From NCBI RefSeq assembly GCF_003056335.1, contig NZ_PYWA01000006.1, forward strand, positions 248,001 through 312,000: 64,000 nt of DNA. Direction: 5' to 3'. Source of the stretch: Paracoccus indicus (lineage in GTDB: Bacteria > Pseudomonadota > Alphaproteobacteria > Rhodobacterales > Rhodobacteraceae). A program made the position numbers and the translations under genes. Numbering within the stretch: the stretch's first letter is position 1; each line of letters begins with the position of its first letter. This document shows positions 43,115 through 51,190 of the stretch, in pieces. The notes below the pieces were generated by a model. The model saw only the letters and a list, made by a program, of their open reading frames with translations, had not been told where the DNA came from and made no database searches.

Positions 43115-44290
43115 TCAGTTCAGAACGACCGGCAGGTTGATCGGACCGCGAAAGCCGAATCCGCGCCACTTGACCGCCGCCGGGTCGGGTAGGGTCATGT
43201 TCGGGAAGCGGTCGAACAGCATCGGCAGGATGATCTTGCCGACCGTGCGCCGCGCGATATGGGCACCCGCGCAGTGGTGCGGGCCATTGCCGAAGGCCTG
43301 ATGTGGGTTCTTGTCGCGAAAGACGAAGAACTCTTCGCCATTCTCAAACAGATCCTCGTCGCGATTGGACGAGGCTTGAATGGTCATCACCGTCTCGCCT
43401 TTGGGGATATCGAAGCCGCCCAGTTCTGTGTCGGCGGTGACAAGGCGCGAGCTGGCCTGGATTGGCGCGACCCACCGGATCGCTTCCTCGAAGGCCTTGC
43501 CCCAGGCCTCCTGCGCCTTGACCTCGGCCAGTTGGTCCGGGTTGTCCAAAAGGCCGTAGATGGCGGTTGCCAACGCGTCGCGCGGCTCGTTGATGCCGCC
43601 ACCGATGGCGATCTTGAGGTTTGCGTGAACTTGGCTCAGCGGGATGGGGTACTCGGCCGTCAGCATGACCGAAAAGGCAGATCCGTCCGGCTCGGCGGTC
43701 CGCAGCGGCGCAAGACGCTGGAACAGCGCATCCATCTGGTCGTTCGCCTCGTCCGACGCGGCGAAGGGCTCTGGGCGCCAGCCAAAATTGCCTGCGCCGT
43801 CGATCAGCCGCTGCGACCAGCGTTGCATTTCCTCGTCCGAAGCTTCGGGAATGCCCAGAATATGGGCCAGAATGCGCGCGGCCAAGGGGCCGCAGAGCGT
43901 GTCGAACATATCCACCACCTCTCCGCGCGGCAGGCGGTCCAGGTATTGGGCGGCCAGCCTTTCGTAAAGCGGCCCCCAATCGCTGTTGATCCGCTTGGGT
44001 GTCAGCGCCGGATTGATCGCCCGCCGCTCGGCCAGATGCTCGTCGCCATCCTTGCGCATCAGGGTATGGGCGCGGAAGGCGGGCTTCATCGGCGTGTTCG
44101 GATCATTGCTGCTGAAGAGGACCGGATCGTCCTTGACCAGCTTGGTCAGCGCCGCCTTGGTCAGAAAGGTCCGTTGCGCCGAGGCGACGCGCATGACCGG
44201 CGCTTCGGCCCGTAGGCGACGATAAATAGGATAGGGATCCAGTGTCAGCTGATCCAGCGTGATATCTTGGTCAAGCGGTGCAAGCGCCAT
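43115..44290 (-). CDS. Cytochrome P450 (class I, soluble)
   Basis: A 391-residue soluble P450. The heme-binding loop FGNGPHHCAGAHIAR contains the thiolate ligand Cys340; the E-x-x-R pair is in EEAIRWV. The I-helix segment reads IGGGINEPRDALA, where most P450s have an acid-Thr pair (A/G-G-x-D/E-T); the Thr is replaced by Pro, which may change how oxygen is activated. It hydroxylates an unknown organic substrate, probably one brought in by the TRAP transporter of the same operon. AGAGGGGGG precedes ATG 44290. First gene of the operon and divergent from a LysR gene. Confidence 0.92.
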   Translation of the reverse strand: MALAPLDQDITLDQLTLDPYPIYRRLRAEAPVMRVASAQRTFLTKAALTKLVKDDPVLFSSNDPNTPMKPAFRAHTLMRKDGDEHLAERRAINPALTPKRINSDWGPLYERLAAQYLDRLPRGEVVDMFDTLCGPLAARILAHILGIPEASDEEMQRWSQRLIDGAGNFGWRPEPFAASDEANDQMDALFQRLAPLRTAEPDGSAFSVMLTAEYPIPLSQVHANLKIAIGGGINEPRDALATAIYGLLDNPDQLAEVKAQEAWGKAFEEAIRWVAPIQASSRLVTADTELGGFDIPKGETVMTIQASSNRDEDLFENGEEFFVFRDKNPHQAFGNGPHHCAGAHIARRTVGKIILPMLFDRFPNMTLPDPAAVKWRGFGFRGPINLPVVLN

Positions 44291-44366
44291 GATCCCCCCT
44301 CTTTCTCCGACAGACAGAGTAGCGATGCAGGGATTGCCGAACCAGCCGATGGGTTTATTATCTGCT

Positions 44367-44381
44367 ATCAACAAATTTGAT
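44367..44381. promoter_or_regulatory. LysR-type box between P450 operon and lysR
   Basis: ATCAA-5 bp-TTGAT, an inverted repeat containing T-N11-A, 10 bp upstream of the lysR start. The position overlapping the lysR translation start region suggests autorepression with activation of the divergent P450 operon. Confidence 0.55.
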
Positions 44382-44390
44382 GGAGGCGCT

Positions 44391-45287
44391 GTGACCGCTG
44401 ACCCCCGTAGCTTGGATTTCAACGCGCTTCAGACGCTGCGGCTGGTCCATGACCTGGGCTCTTTCAGTGCTGCAGCCGAGCGGCTGGACATGAACCAGTC
44501 GGCGGTCAGCTACACCATTGCAAAACTGCGGGCGTGCTTTGGCGATCCGCTGTTCGTGCGCGAGGGCGGTCGGCAGGTTCCTACCCTACGCGGTGAACAG
44601 CTTCTGGCCGGTGCCTCGCAGATGCTGGATCTATTGGACGGAATGGCGCAGGCCGACCAGTTCGACCCGACCGTTTCCAGCCAGACCGTGACAATCGCCT
44701 GCAATTACTATGAGCGTATGCTGCTCATACCACGGGTGATCGCAGCCCTACGGGCTGAGGCTCCGAAAATGACCATTCGGGTCGTCAATGCGCTCGGTGA
44801 CGGCCATCACCGCCTGCTGGCCCGCGAGGCTGACGTGCTGGTCGGCCCTTTCGAACGCAACCAGTCCGGCTTTCACACCCGGCGATTCCATACAGAAGAA
44901 TACGTCTGCCTGATGGACCCTGCCCATCCTATGGCAGGACGCTCTTTAAGTGTTCAGGAATACTTCGCCTTGCGCCATGTACTGATCGATTATGGTGGTG
45001 GTTGGAAATCGGCTTATCTACAGGAAATCGAGGCGGCCGGTCATCGCCTTCACCCTACTTTGACAGTGCCCAGCCCGGCAGGCCTGACCGAACTTCTGGC
45101 AGGATCGAACCTGGTTGCGACCGTACCGCGCCGACTTGGAGGGCGCATCGGGGGCCGCATGGCAATGAGCGACTGTCCCTTTCGCGGACGGTTCGATCTT
45201 TGCGTTGTATGGACAGCGCGCACAAACGCTTCAGCCATGCATCGCTGGCTTCGCAACGTGATTCTAGACCATTGTACTGCTTGGTGA
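44391..45287 (+). CDS. LysR-family regulator of the P450/TRAP operon
   Basis: A 298-residue LysR-type regulator. The N-terminal helix-turn-helix is GSFSAAAERLDMNQSAVSYTIAKLRACFG, followed by a usual co-inducer domain. GTG at 44391 is preferred because GGAGG lies just before it and the protein then starts like its family; the longer frame from 44259 crosses the intergenic region. Divergent from the P450 operon by 100 bp. The inducer is likely the TRAP or P450 substrate. Confidence 0.85.
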   Translation: MTADPRSLDFNALQTLRLVHDLGSFSAAAERLDMNQSAVSYTIAKLRACFGDPLFVREGGRQVPTLRGEQLLAGASQMLDLLDGMAQADQFDPTVSSQTVTIACNYYERMLLIPRVIAALRAEAPKMTIRVVNALGDGHHRLLAREADVLVGPFERNQSGFHTRRFHTEEYVCLMDPAHPMAGRSLSVQEYFALRHVLIDYGGGWKSAYLQEIEAAGHRLHPTLTVPSPAGLTELLAGSNLVATVPRRLGGRIGGRMAMSDCPFRGRFDLCVVWTARTNASAMHRWLRNVILDHCTAW

Positions 45288-45397
45288 TGCGCTTGGCACG
45301 GGACAGGGATCGGTCGTCAATTTTTGGAGGTTAATACCTGAGGATAGGACGGTGTGAGTGAGCTACTCCCCAACTCTTGGATAGATTTCGGGGTTAT

Positions 45398-45776
45398 TTA
45401 AGCTACTGCCTGCACCTGCTGATCGGGATTGATGGTGTTGAAGTAGACCACGGCGGGTGGTTGACCGCCATGGGCGGCGTGAGGCCGCTGGTGGTTGTAG
45501 ACGGTGATCTGGGCGCCAATGCCAGCCTTGGCCTGAGAGCCGGTTTCCCAAGCGAGCAGGTAGACGCATTCATACTTCAGGGACCGCCAGAGGCGTTCGA
45601 AGAAGATGTTGTCGATGCACCGGCCCTTGCCATCCATCGAGATCCGAGTGCCGACCCGTTTCAGGCGATCGGTCCAAGCGAAGGACGTGAACTGCAATCC
45701 TCGATCGTAGTTTATGATCTCGGGCGGGTCGAACTTGTGGATTGCCCCGTTCAGGGCCTCGACGTGCTCTGCCTCC
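45398..45776 (-). pseudogene. IS3-family orfB, C-terminal fragment
   Basis: The minus strand encodes the end of an IS3-type integrase core: DRGLQFTSFAWTDRL, RISMDGKGRCIDNIFFERLW, KYECVYLLAWETG and VYNHQRPHAAHGG, with the last catalytic Glu in ERLWRSLKYE. Everything before the second catalytic Asp region is missing, and the match breaks exactly where another IS3 left end begins at 45777. Confidence 0.75.
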
Positions 45777-45915
45777 TGAGAACTGGATCATTTGAAGCTG
45801 GAGTTTTCGGTTAGTCTTTCCTGGCTGGGAAAGTAGCGGAAGCGCATGAAAACATCGAAGTTCACGGACGCGCAGAAGGCATTCATCTTGCGGCAAGGCG
45901 AAGACGGGATGCCTG
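45777..45915 (+). mobile_element. IS3-family left end and start of orfA
   Basis: TGAGAACTGGATC at 45777 begins about 70 bp that closely resemble the left end at 38650-38582 (same order of TGAGAACTGGA, CTGGAG, TTTCGG, TCTT-CCTGG). An orfA starts at 45846 (MKTSKFTDAQKAFILRQGED) and is cut after about 22 codons, where DUF1826 coding sequence takes over. Confidence 0.7.
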
Positions 45916-46162
45916 CCGCCGCTTCCAGGGGGAAGACCTGACGGCGCGCCTTCTGTGCACCTATCGCGGGATAGGCACGCAGCTGGTGCAGCCGGGGCAA
46001 GAGGATGCGCCGGCACAGCTGTCGACGGGGGCGGCGATGATCATGCACAGGGCGCGGTGGGGCAAGGTCAGCCTGCTCCACCGCGCGCCGCCGATCATGG
46101 GCACGGCCGAGGTCAGGTCGCTTCTAGCCATCGATCCGGCAAACGATCATCAGGGCGACTAA
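45908..46162 (+). pseudogene. DUF1826 protein, C-terminal remnant
   Basis: One frame reads DACRRFQGEDLTARLLCTYRGIGTQL, then SLLHRAPPIMGTAEVRSLLAIDP and a TAA at 46160-46162. This is the C-terminal third of DUF1826 proteins, whose genes are often found beside zur and COG0523 (CobW-type) GTPases in proteobacteria. The N-terminal part is replaced by IS3 sequence, so the gene is dead. It lies next to zur, in keeping with the family's usual zinc-related neighbourhood. Confidence 0.7.
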
Positions 46163-46168
46163 CATCTG

Positions 46169-46618
46169 TCAGGTCCGGCTGGATGTGTCGCAATCGGCGC
46201 AGGTGCCCAGCAGCTCGATGATGCTGCGGCCGATGCGGAAGCCCGTGTCGGCCGCACGCGCGGACAGTGCCAGATCATGCTCGGTCATCGGCAACTGCGA
46301 GGCTGCCCCGCAATCCCTGCAGAGGCACAGCACTTGGATCGGCGCCGCCATGGCCGCTGACGCCGGAAGATATGCCGACAGACTTTCGATGCGCAGAACG
46401 AATCCCTGTTCTTGCAGGAAGGCCAGCGCGCGATAGGCGGTTGGTGGCGCGACCGGCCGGCCAAGCTTTTCGCGCATGGCGCGGAGCAGATCATAGGCAG
46501 TGGCAGGCTTGCCGAACTGAGCCAGCGTCTCGAATGCCTGTCGCCGCAGGGGCGTAAATTTTACGCCGCGCTCGACGCAGAGCCGGGCGAATTCCTCAGC
46601 TGACAGATGCAGTTTCAC
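46169..46618 (-). CDS. zur: Zinc uptake regulator Zur (Fur family)
   Basis: A 149-residue Fur-family repressor. The winged helix covers FTPLRRQAFETLAQFGKPATAYDLLRAM, and the structural zinc site is formed by LCLCRDCG and the C-terminal TCADCD pair. With zinc bound it represses uptake genes. GTG at 46618 is the only good start. It is the last gene of the cobW-zur unit, 15 bp after the GTPase gene, and sits within a zinc-transport locus with a candidate Zur box upstream of aztA. Confidence 0.87.
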   Translation of the reverse strand: MKLHLSAEEFARLCVERGVKFTPLRRQAFETLAQFGKPATAYDLLRAMREKLGRPVAPPTAYRALAFLQEQGFVLRIESLSAYLPASAAMAAPIQVLCLCRDCGAASQLPMTEHDLALSARAADTGFRIGRSIIELLGTCADCDTSSRT

Positions 46619-46633
46619 CTATGACATCCTGTC

Positions 46634-47764
46634 TTACCCGGCCGTCAGATCGCGTGCGGCTTGGGGCGACAGCGTGTCCCCCGAGCCGGGTGGGCGGGCG
46701 GTACCGGGCTTCAGCTTCAGAAGCTCAAGAGTGCCAGCCAGATGCGCGACGCTGAGATCGCGGGCAATCAACACGACGCGGCTGGTCTGGTCGTCTTTTG
46801 GCCAGTCCTTCAGCGGCACCGGCGCCTCCAGCATGTGCTGGACGCCGTGCAGGACGAAAGGGCATTGCGCGCCCTCGATATGGACGATGGCCTTCAAGCG
46901 CAAGATCAACTGGCCTTGCGTACCCAGCAGCATGTCCATCCAGAAGTCGAAGACCGGCGCCGGGATCGGACTATCAATGGTGATCGAGGCGGTGGAGATG
47001 CTGTTCTGCCGCGCGTGGTGCGGCGCGGTCGAGGGGAAACCCGGCAGTGCCGCCGGTGCGGGGGCCGCCGCCTTGATACCCGACAGCCCGGCCAAGGGGT
47101 CCACCACCTCGCCAACCCACTTCAGGGCTGCAAGGCCGTTTCCGCTGCTGCGCCGGGTCGACAGATCGAACAGGCAGCCCGGCGGCAGCGCGCCGCGATC
47201 CGCCTGAAGCCTTGCGGCTTGCGGATTAAGCGCATCCAGTTCGCGCTCCAGCGTGGCACGGTCAGTCGTCGCGACAAGGTCGCATTTGGTCAGCACGATC
47301 CGGTCGGCCATCGCAACCTGCGCTTGCGCCTCGGCATGGCGATCCAGCGTCGCGGTGCCGTGCACGGCGTCCACCACCGTCACGATTCCGTCCAGTCGAA
47401 AGCGGCGGGCAATCTGATCATCCAGCATCAGCGTGTGGTGGATGGGGCCTGGATCGGCAAGGCCCGTCGTTTCGATCACCACCCGGTCAAAGGCCAGGGT
47501 GCCCGCATCCAGCCGGTCGTGCAGGTCCGCCAGCGTGCGCGACAGATCGCTACGGATGGTGCAGCAGATACAGCCCGATTCCATCAGGACCACATCCTCG
47601 GCCACGTCCTCGATCAGGTCGTGATCCAGCCCGGCCTCGCCGAACTCGTTGACAATGACGGCAATGCGCCCGGCTTGGGGGTCGTGCAGCAGCCGGTTCA
47701 GCATCGTGGTCTTGCCAGCACCCAGAAAGCCGGTCAACAGGGTAATGGGAATGCGGTCTGCCAT
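46634..47764 (-). CDS. COG0523/CobW-type GTPase, zinc metallochaperone
   Basis: A 376-residue G3E GTPase. Walker A GFLGAGKTT (12-20), the metal-binding CxCC motif GCICC (Cys65, Cys67, Cys68), the switch D-x-x-G equivalent in TTGLADPGP and TKCDL are complete; the C-terminal CobW_C domain follows after a linker with an extra His cluster (STAPHHARQ). Members of the ZigA/ZNG1 branch load zinc into client proteins during zinc starvation. Operon with zur and neighbourhood of azt genes supports zinc rather than cobalt. Confidence 0.87.
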   Translation of the reverse strand: MADRIPITLLTGFLGAGKTTMLNRLLHDPQAGRIAVIVNEFGEAGLDHDLIEDVAEDVVLMESGCICCTIRSDLSRTLADLHDRLDAGTLAFDRVVIETTGLADPGPIHHTLMLDDQIARRFRLDGIVTVVDAVHGTATLDRHAEAQAQVAMADRIVLTKCDLVATTDRATLERELDALNPQAARLQADRGALPPGCLFDLSTRRSSGNGLAALKWVGEVVDPLAGLSGIKAAAPAPAALPGFPSTAPHHARQNSISTASITIDSPIPAPVFDFWMDMLLGTQGQLILRLKAIVHIEGAQCPFVLHGVQHMLEAPVPLKDWPKDDQTSRVVLIARDLSVAHLAGTLELLKLKPGTARPPGSGDTLSPQAARDLTAG

Positions 47765-47811
47765 GGTGCGGGTCCTGTCATTCGATGGTTGGCTGAAGGC
47801 CGGAGGTACGG

Positions 47812-48087
47812 ATGAAGCTTGCAGATCAGATCCGGGACAAGGCGGGGGCCGTGTGGCATTTCGGGCGGGTGCGCCGACTGGTGCGGTCGGAAGCCGGGCT
47901 GGCGCCGCAGGTGCTGGTCAGCGTGGCCGAGATCCCCTGCGAGGATCCGGCCTGCGCGGGGCCGGCGACGCAGATCACGATCCTCGGGATGGATCTGACG
48001 CGGCGGGTGATGGTGATCCACCGCCCCGCCGCCGAGGTTGTCACCACCGATATCGTCGCGGCCCTTCGGGTGGCGCCCGGCCCGTGA
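47812..48087 (+). CDS. Small conserved-looking protein, unknown function
   Basis: A 91-residue protein with GGAGG a few bases before its ATG, divergent from the CobW-type GTPase by 47 bp. The middle holds a Cys pair (IPCEDPACAG, Cys43 and Cys48) that could bind zinc, followed by β-strand-like segments (TQITILGMDL, RRVMVIHRP) and a short helix. I do not recognise the family. Context suggests a zinc-responsive accessory protein. Codon use looks like a real gene for this host. Confidence 0.6.
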   Translation: MKLADQIRDKAGAVWHFGRVRRLVRSEAGLAPQVLVSVAEIPCEDPACAGPATQITILGMDLTRRVMVIHRPAAEVVTTDIVAALRVAPGP

Positions 48088-48106
48088 CGGATCGGGCGCC
48101 CGGGCA

Positions 48107-49366
48107 TCAGTGGACGACGCCGCTACCACCGGCGACGGCGATGTTGTAGGGCGTGCCTTCGACCTCGATCATGCCGATCTCCGACAGGTCGGCCGTGCCG
48201 ATGCGGCGCACCAGTCCTGCATTCGGGTCGGTCACCACGACCTCATCCCCGGCCATGGCGATGCGTGGGCGGGCATCGTTCCAGTGGCCGTCCATCGAAT
48301 AGGGCTCGGTCACGCGGGCGGACTGCTCGATCTCGGCCGACATCATGTTGATGCGGTGCAGGCTGCCGTCCTCGGTCAGCACAAATGCGTTCGCGGGCTT
48401 GACCGGGTCCAGCGCGAAGTCGACGCGGCGGAAGGGCAGCGCGATGCGGGTAAAATGCGGCTCGTCGACCGGATCGATCACCACCAGCCCGTCGGGGCCG
48501 TGATTGCCCAGAAACATCTGGATCGCGTTCGAGCCGAGGATCGTGCCGGTGGTCACGTCCTGGGGCAGACCGTCCGAGTATTCCAGCATCTCGAACTCTA
48601 CGCCATCACCCTTGGCGGTTGCGGTCAGGACGCCTTCTTTGCAGCCAGCGACCAGATAGGCGCCCGAGAAGGCCTCGCCGTGGATGCCGGTGCAGGTCGC
48701 CAGATCGCCGGTGGCATTGCCCTTGGCATCGAAGGACTGCAGCCCAAGGCGCGGAACCGAGGCATCGCCCGCCACTTCCTCGTCCGAGGCGACGGTGGAC
48801 AGCCAGTTCCGCCCCATCGGCGCGACGAAGCCGTGATGCGCGCGCTCCTGCGGGAAGCGCTGCGGCGCGATCTCGCCGCGCGCCAAGGCGGCGGCGTCCA
48901 GAACCTCGGCATAGCCGCCGCGGTCGTAGTTGATCGCGATCTTGCCGTCATGGCTGACCAAGTGGAAGGGGCGCGGGCCGGTCAGCGTGGCCTCGATGGC
49001 CTCAGGGTCCGTCACTTCGATGTCGGCATGATCGCCGTGATCCTCGAAGGAGATGCCGCTGTCGAAGAAATGCACCGCGTCATCATCCGACTGCACCGCC
49101 GCGACGACCGCACCGCCCGCCACCGGGAACAGCTTGGTTTGGCCGGTCGTCTCAAAGCTCCAGCGTTTTTCGGGGTCTGTCAGGTCGATTGCGGTGACGC
49201 GGCCCGCCTCGTGATCACCGATGAACAGGCGATAGAGCGTCACATCGCCGTCATGGGCTTGATCATGCGCGTGGTCATGATCGTGATCGTGGCTGTCCTG
49301 CGCCACGGCGGCGCCTGCCATCAGCAGCGCCAGCGTGCTGGCACCGGCAAGAGTTCTGAACATCAT
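48107..49366 (-). CDS. aztD: Periplasmic zinc chaperone AztD
   Basis: A 419-residue β-propeller-like protein with a signal peptide (ALLMAGAAVAQ) and a His/Asp-rich N-terminus (DSHDHDHDHAHDQAHD, residues 24-39) for zinc capture. Sequence and context match AztD, which in Paracoccus denitrificans hands zinc to the binding protein AztC. Internal motifs include a Cys pair (ATCTGIHG, VAGCKEG). AAGGAG lies six bases before the ATG at 49366. Last gene of aztABCD. Zinc would be stored or relayed in the periplasm under shortage. Confidence 0.9.
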   Translation of the reverse strand: MMFRTLAGASTLALLMAGAAVAQDSHDHDHDHAHDQAHDGDVTLYRLFIGDHEAGRVTAIDLTDPEKRWSFETTGQTKLFPVAGGAVVAAVQSDDDAVHFFDSGISFEDHGDHADIEVTDPEAIEATLTGPRPFHLVSHDGKIAINYDRGGYAEVLDAAALARGEIAPQRFPQERAHHGFVAPMGRNWLSTVASDEEVAGDASVPRLGLQSFDAKGNATGDLATCTGIHGEAFSGAYLVAGCKEGVLTATAKGDGVEFEMLEYSDGLPQDVTTGTILGSNAIQMFLGNHGPDGLVVIDPVDEPHFTRIALPFRRVDFALDPVKPANAFVLTEDGSLHRINMMSAEIEQSARVTEPYSMDGHWNDARPRIAMAGDEVVVTDPNAGLVRRIGTADLSEIGMIEVEGTPYNIAVAGGSGVVH

Positions 49367-49389
49367 GGGTCTCCTTCTTTCGAAACGGA

Positions 49390-50301
49390 TCAATCGGCGG
49401 CGAGCGCCGAGGTGATGGTGTCGGCGTTGTGGCGCATCATCGACAGGTAGTCGGTTGCAGGACCGTCCGGCCCCGACAGCGCGTCGGAATAGAGGGTGCC
49501 GGACAGCGCCATCCCGGTCTCCGCCGCGATGCGGTCCAGAAGCCGGGTGTCCGAGATGTTCTCGGCAAAGATCGCACGGGCATCGGTGTCGCGGATCTCG
49601 CGGATCAGGCCCGCGACATCGGCCGCCGAGGCCTCGGCCTCGGTGCTGATGCCCTGCGGCGACAGAAAGCGGATGCCGTATTCTTCTTCGAAATAGCGAA
49701 AGGCGTTGTGGGCGACGACAACCGTTCGGCGGCTTGACGGCAGCGCATCGACCGAGGCGCGGATCTGCGCGTCCAGCTCGTCCAGATCCTGGGTATAGCT
49801 GGCGGCATTGGCGTGGTAGCCCTCGCAGCCCTCGGCATCGGCCTCGCAGAAGGCGTCCGCGATGGCTGCGACATAGGCGCGAGCGTTGGGCACGGATTGC
49901 CAGGTATGCGGGTCATGGGCGCCTGCGTGCCAGATCGCCTCGTCGCCGATATAGTGATAGTGCCCGCCTGCCGGGTCCTCCAGCACCTCGGCGCTGTCCG
50001 ACAGGGTGATGATGGCGGCATCGGTACCGCTCGCGGCGATCAGGCGGTCCACGAAGCCCTCGAACTCCAGCCCGTTCGTCAGCACCACATCGGCGCGGGC
50101 GACGGCCATCGCATCGCGGGGGCGTGGTTCGTAGACATGGGAGTCGGCGTCGGGGCCAACCAGCACGTCCAGCGCGATGCGGGCCCCTCCGACTTGGGTG
50201 GCCATGTCGCCGATGATCGAGAAAGTGGCGACGACCTGCGGCGGTTCGGCTTGCGCGGCGACGGTGCCAAGCGCGAGGGCGACGAGTGTGTTGCGGATCA
50301 T
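49390..50301 (-). CDS. aztC: Zinc ABC transporter binding protein AztC
   Basis: A 303-residue cluster A-I metal-binding protein with a signal peptide (LVALALGTVAAQA). Conserved landmarks are VVATFSIIGDMATQVGG, the DSHVYEPRPRDA loop, a short His loop (GGHYHYIGDEAIWHAGAHDPHTW), VVVAHNAFRYFEEEYG and a C-terminal Asp/Glu region with ENISDTRLLDRIA. Zinc is held by three His and one Asp. It receives zinc from AztD and docks to AztB. Confidence 0.9.
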   Translation of the reverse strand: MIRNTLVALALGTVAAQAEPPQVVATFSIIGDMATQVGGARIALDVLVGPDADSHVYEPRPRDAMAVARADVVLTNGLEFEGFVDRLIAASGTDAAIITLSDSAEVLEDPAGGHYHYIGDEAIWHAGAHDPHTWQSVPNARAYVAAIADAFCEADAEGCEGYHANAASYTQDLDELDAQIRASVDALPSSRRTVVVAHNAFRYFEEEYGIRFLSPQGISTEAEASAADVAGLIREIRDTDARAIFAENISDTRLLDRIAAETGMALSGTLYSDALSGPDGPATDYLSMMRHNADTITSALAAD

Positions 50302-50320
50302 GGGTCTTCCTTTCCCGGCC

Positions 50321-51190
50321 TCAGGCGGTGCGGTGATTGCGCCGCGGCAGGCGCGGAACCAGAAGGCCGCGCGGGCCGGCCAGCACCGACAGCAGATATA
50401 TCGCCCCGGCCGACAGTGTGATCGACGGCCCCGAGGGCAGTGAGAAATGATACGAGAGCAGCAGCCCCCCGGCCGAGGATGCCGCCCCGATCAAGACGGC
50501 CAGCGCCACCATCGGCAGCACCGCCTGCGTCCAGAAGCGGGCCGCCGCGGCGGGCAGGATCATCAGCCCTACTGCCAGCAGCGTGCCAAGCGCCTGGAAG
50601 CCCGCAACGAGGTTCAGCACCACCAGCGCCAGGAAGCCGAAATGCACCACCGTCCCCATCCCCGAGACCGAGCGTAGGAACAGTGGATCGAGGCATTCGG
50701 CTACTAGGGCGCGCCAGAAGATACCAAAGGCCAGTGCTGTGACCACTAGCACCAGCCCGATCAGCTTCAGCGCCGCGTCGTCCAGCGCCAGTACGGTGCC
50801 GAACAGCACATGCATCAGATCGACGGTGGAGCCGCGCAACGACACCATCACCACGCCGACCGATAATGAAATCAGGTATAAGGCCGCCATCGAGGCGTCC
50901 TCGTGCTGCACCGTCAGCCGCGCCACGGCGCCCGCGCCGACGGCCACCACAGCCCCGGCGACCAGCCCGCCAAGTGTCATCGGCCAAATCTCCAGCCCAT
51001 AGATTAGGAAGCCCGCCGCTGCGCCGGGCAGGATGGCATGGGCCATGGCATCGCCCGTCAAGCTCATCCTGCGCAGCATGAGGAAGACCCCGACCGGGCA
51101 GGCCGAGAGCGACAGCATCAGCGCCCCCGCCAGCGCCCGCTGCATGAAGGCGAATTCGGTGAAGGGCGCGACCAACAGATCCCACATCAT
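50321..51190 (-). CDS. aztB: Zinc ABC transporter permease AztB
   Basis: A 289-residue ABC-3 family permease with eight or nine helices. The motif LRRMSLTGDAMAHAILPGAA near residue 40 is typical of metal permeases (ZnuB/MntB type), and GLMILPAAAARFW forms the ATPase-docking loop. It starts at 51190, overlapping aztA by ATGA, so the membrane and ATPase subunits are coupled. Confidence 0.9.
   Translation of the reverse strand: MMWDLLVAPFTEFAFMQRALAGALMLSLSACPVGVFLMLRRMSLTGDAMAHAILPGAAAGFLIYGLEIWPMTLGGLVAGAVVAVGAGAVARLTVQHEDASMAALYLISLSVGVVMVSLRGSTVDLMHVLFGTVLALDDAALKLIGLVLVVTALAFGIFWRALVAECLDPLFLRSVSGMGTVVHFGFLALVVLNLVAGFQALGTLLAVGLMILPAAAARFWTQAVLPMVALAVLIGAASSAGGLLLSYHFSLPSGPSITLSAGAIYLLSVLAGPRGLLVPRLPRRNHRTA

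Noticed and set aside
48091..48100. CGGGCGCCCG palindrome between two converging genes
   Set aside because: Short GC-only palindromes are common in this DNA; no T-run supports a terminator.
48038..49450. Long open frame opposite aztD
   Set aside because: High GC produces long mirror frames; the translation is Gly/Arg/Asp-rich with no domain, while aztD on the other strand has a signal peptide, ribosome site and family match.
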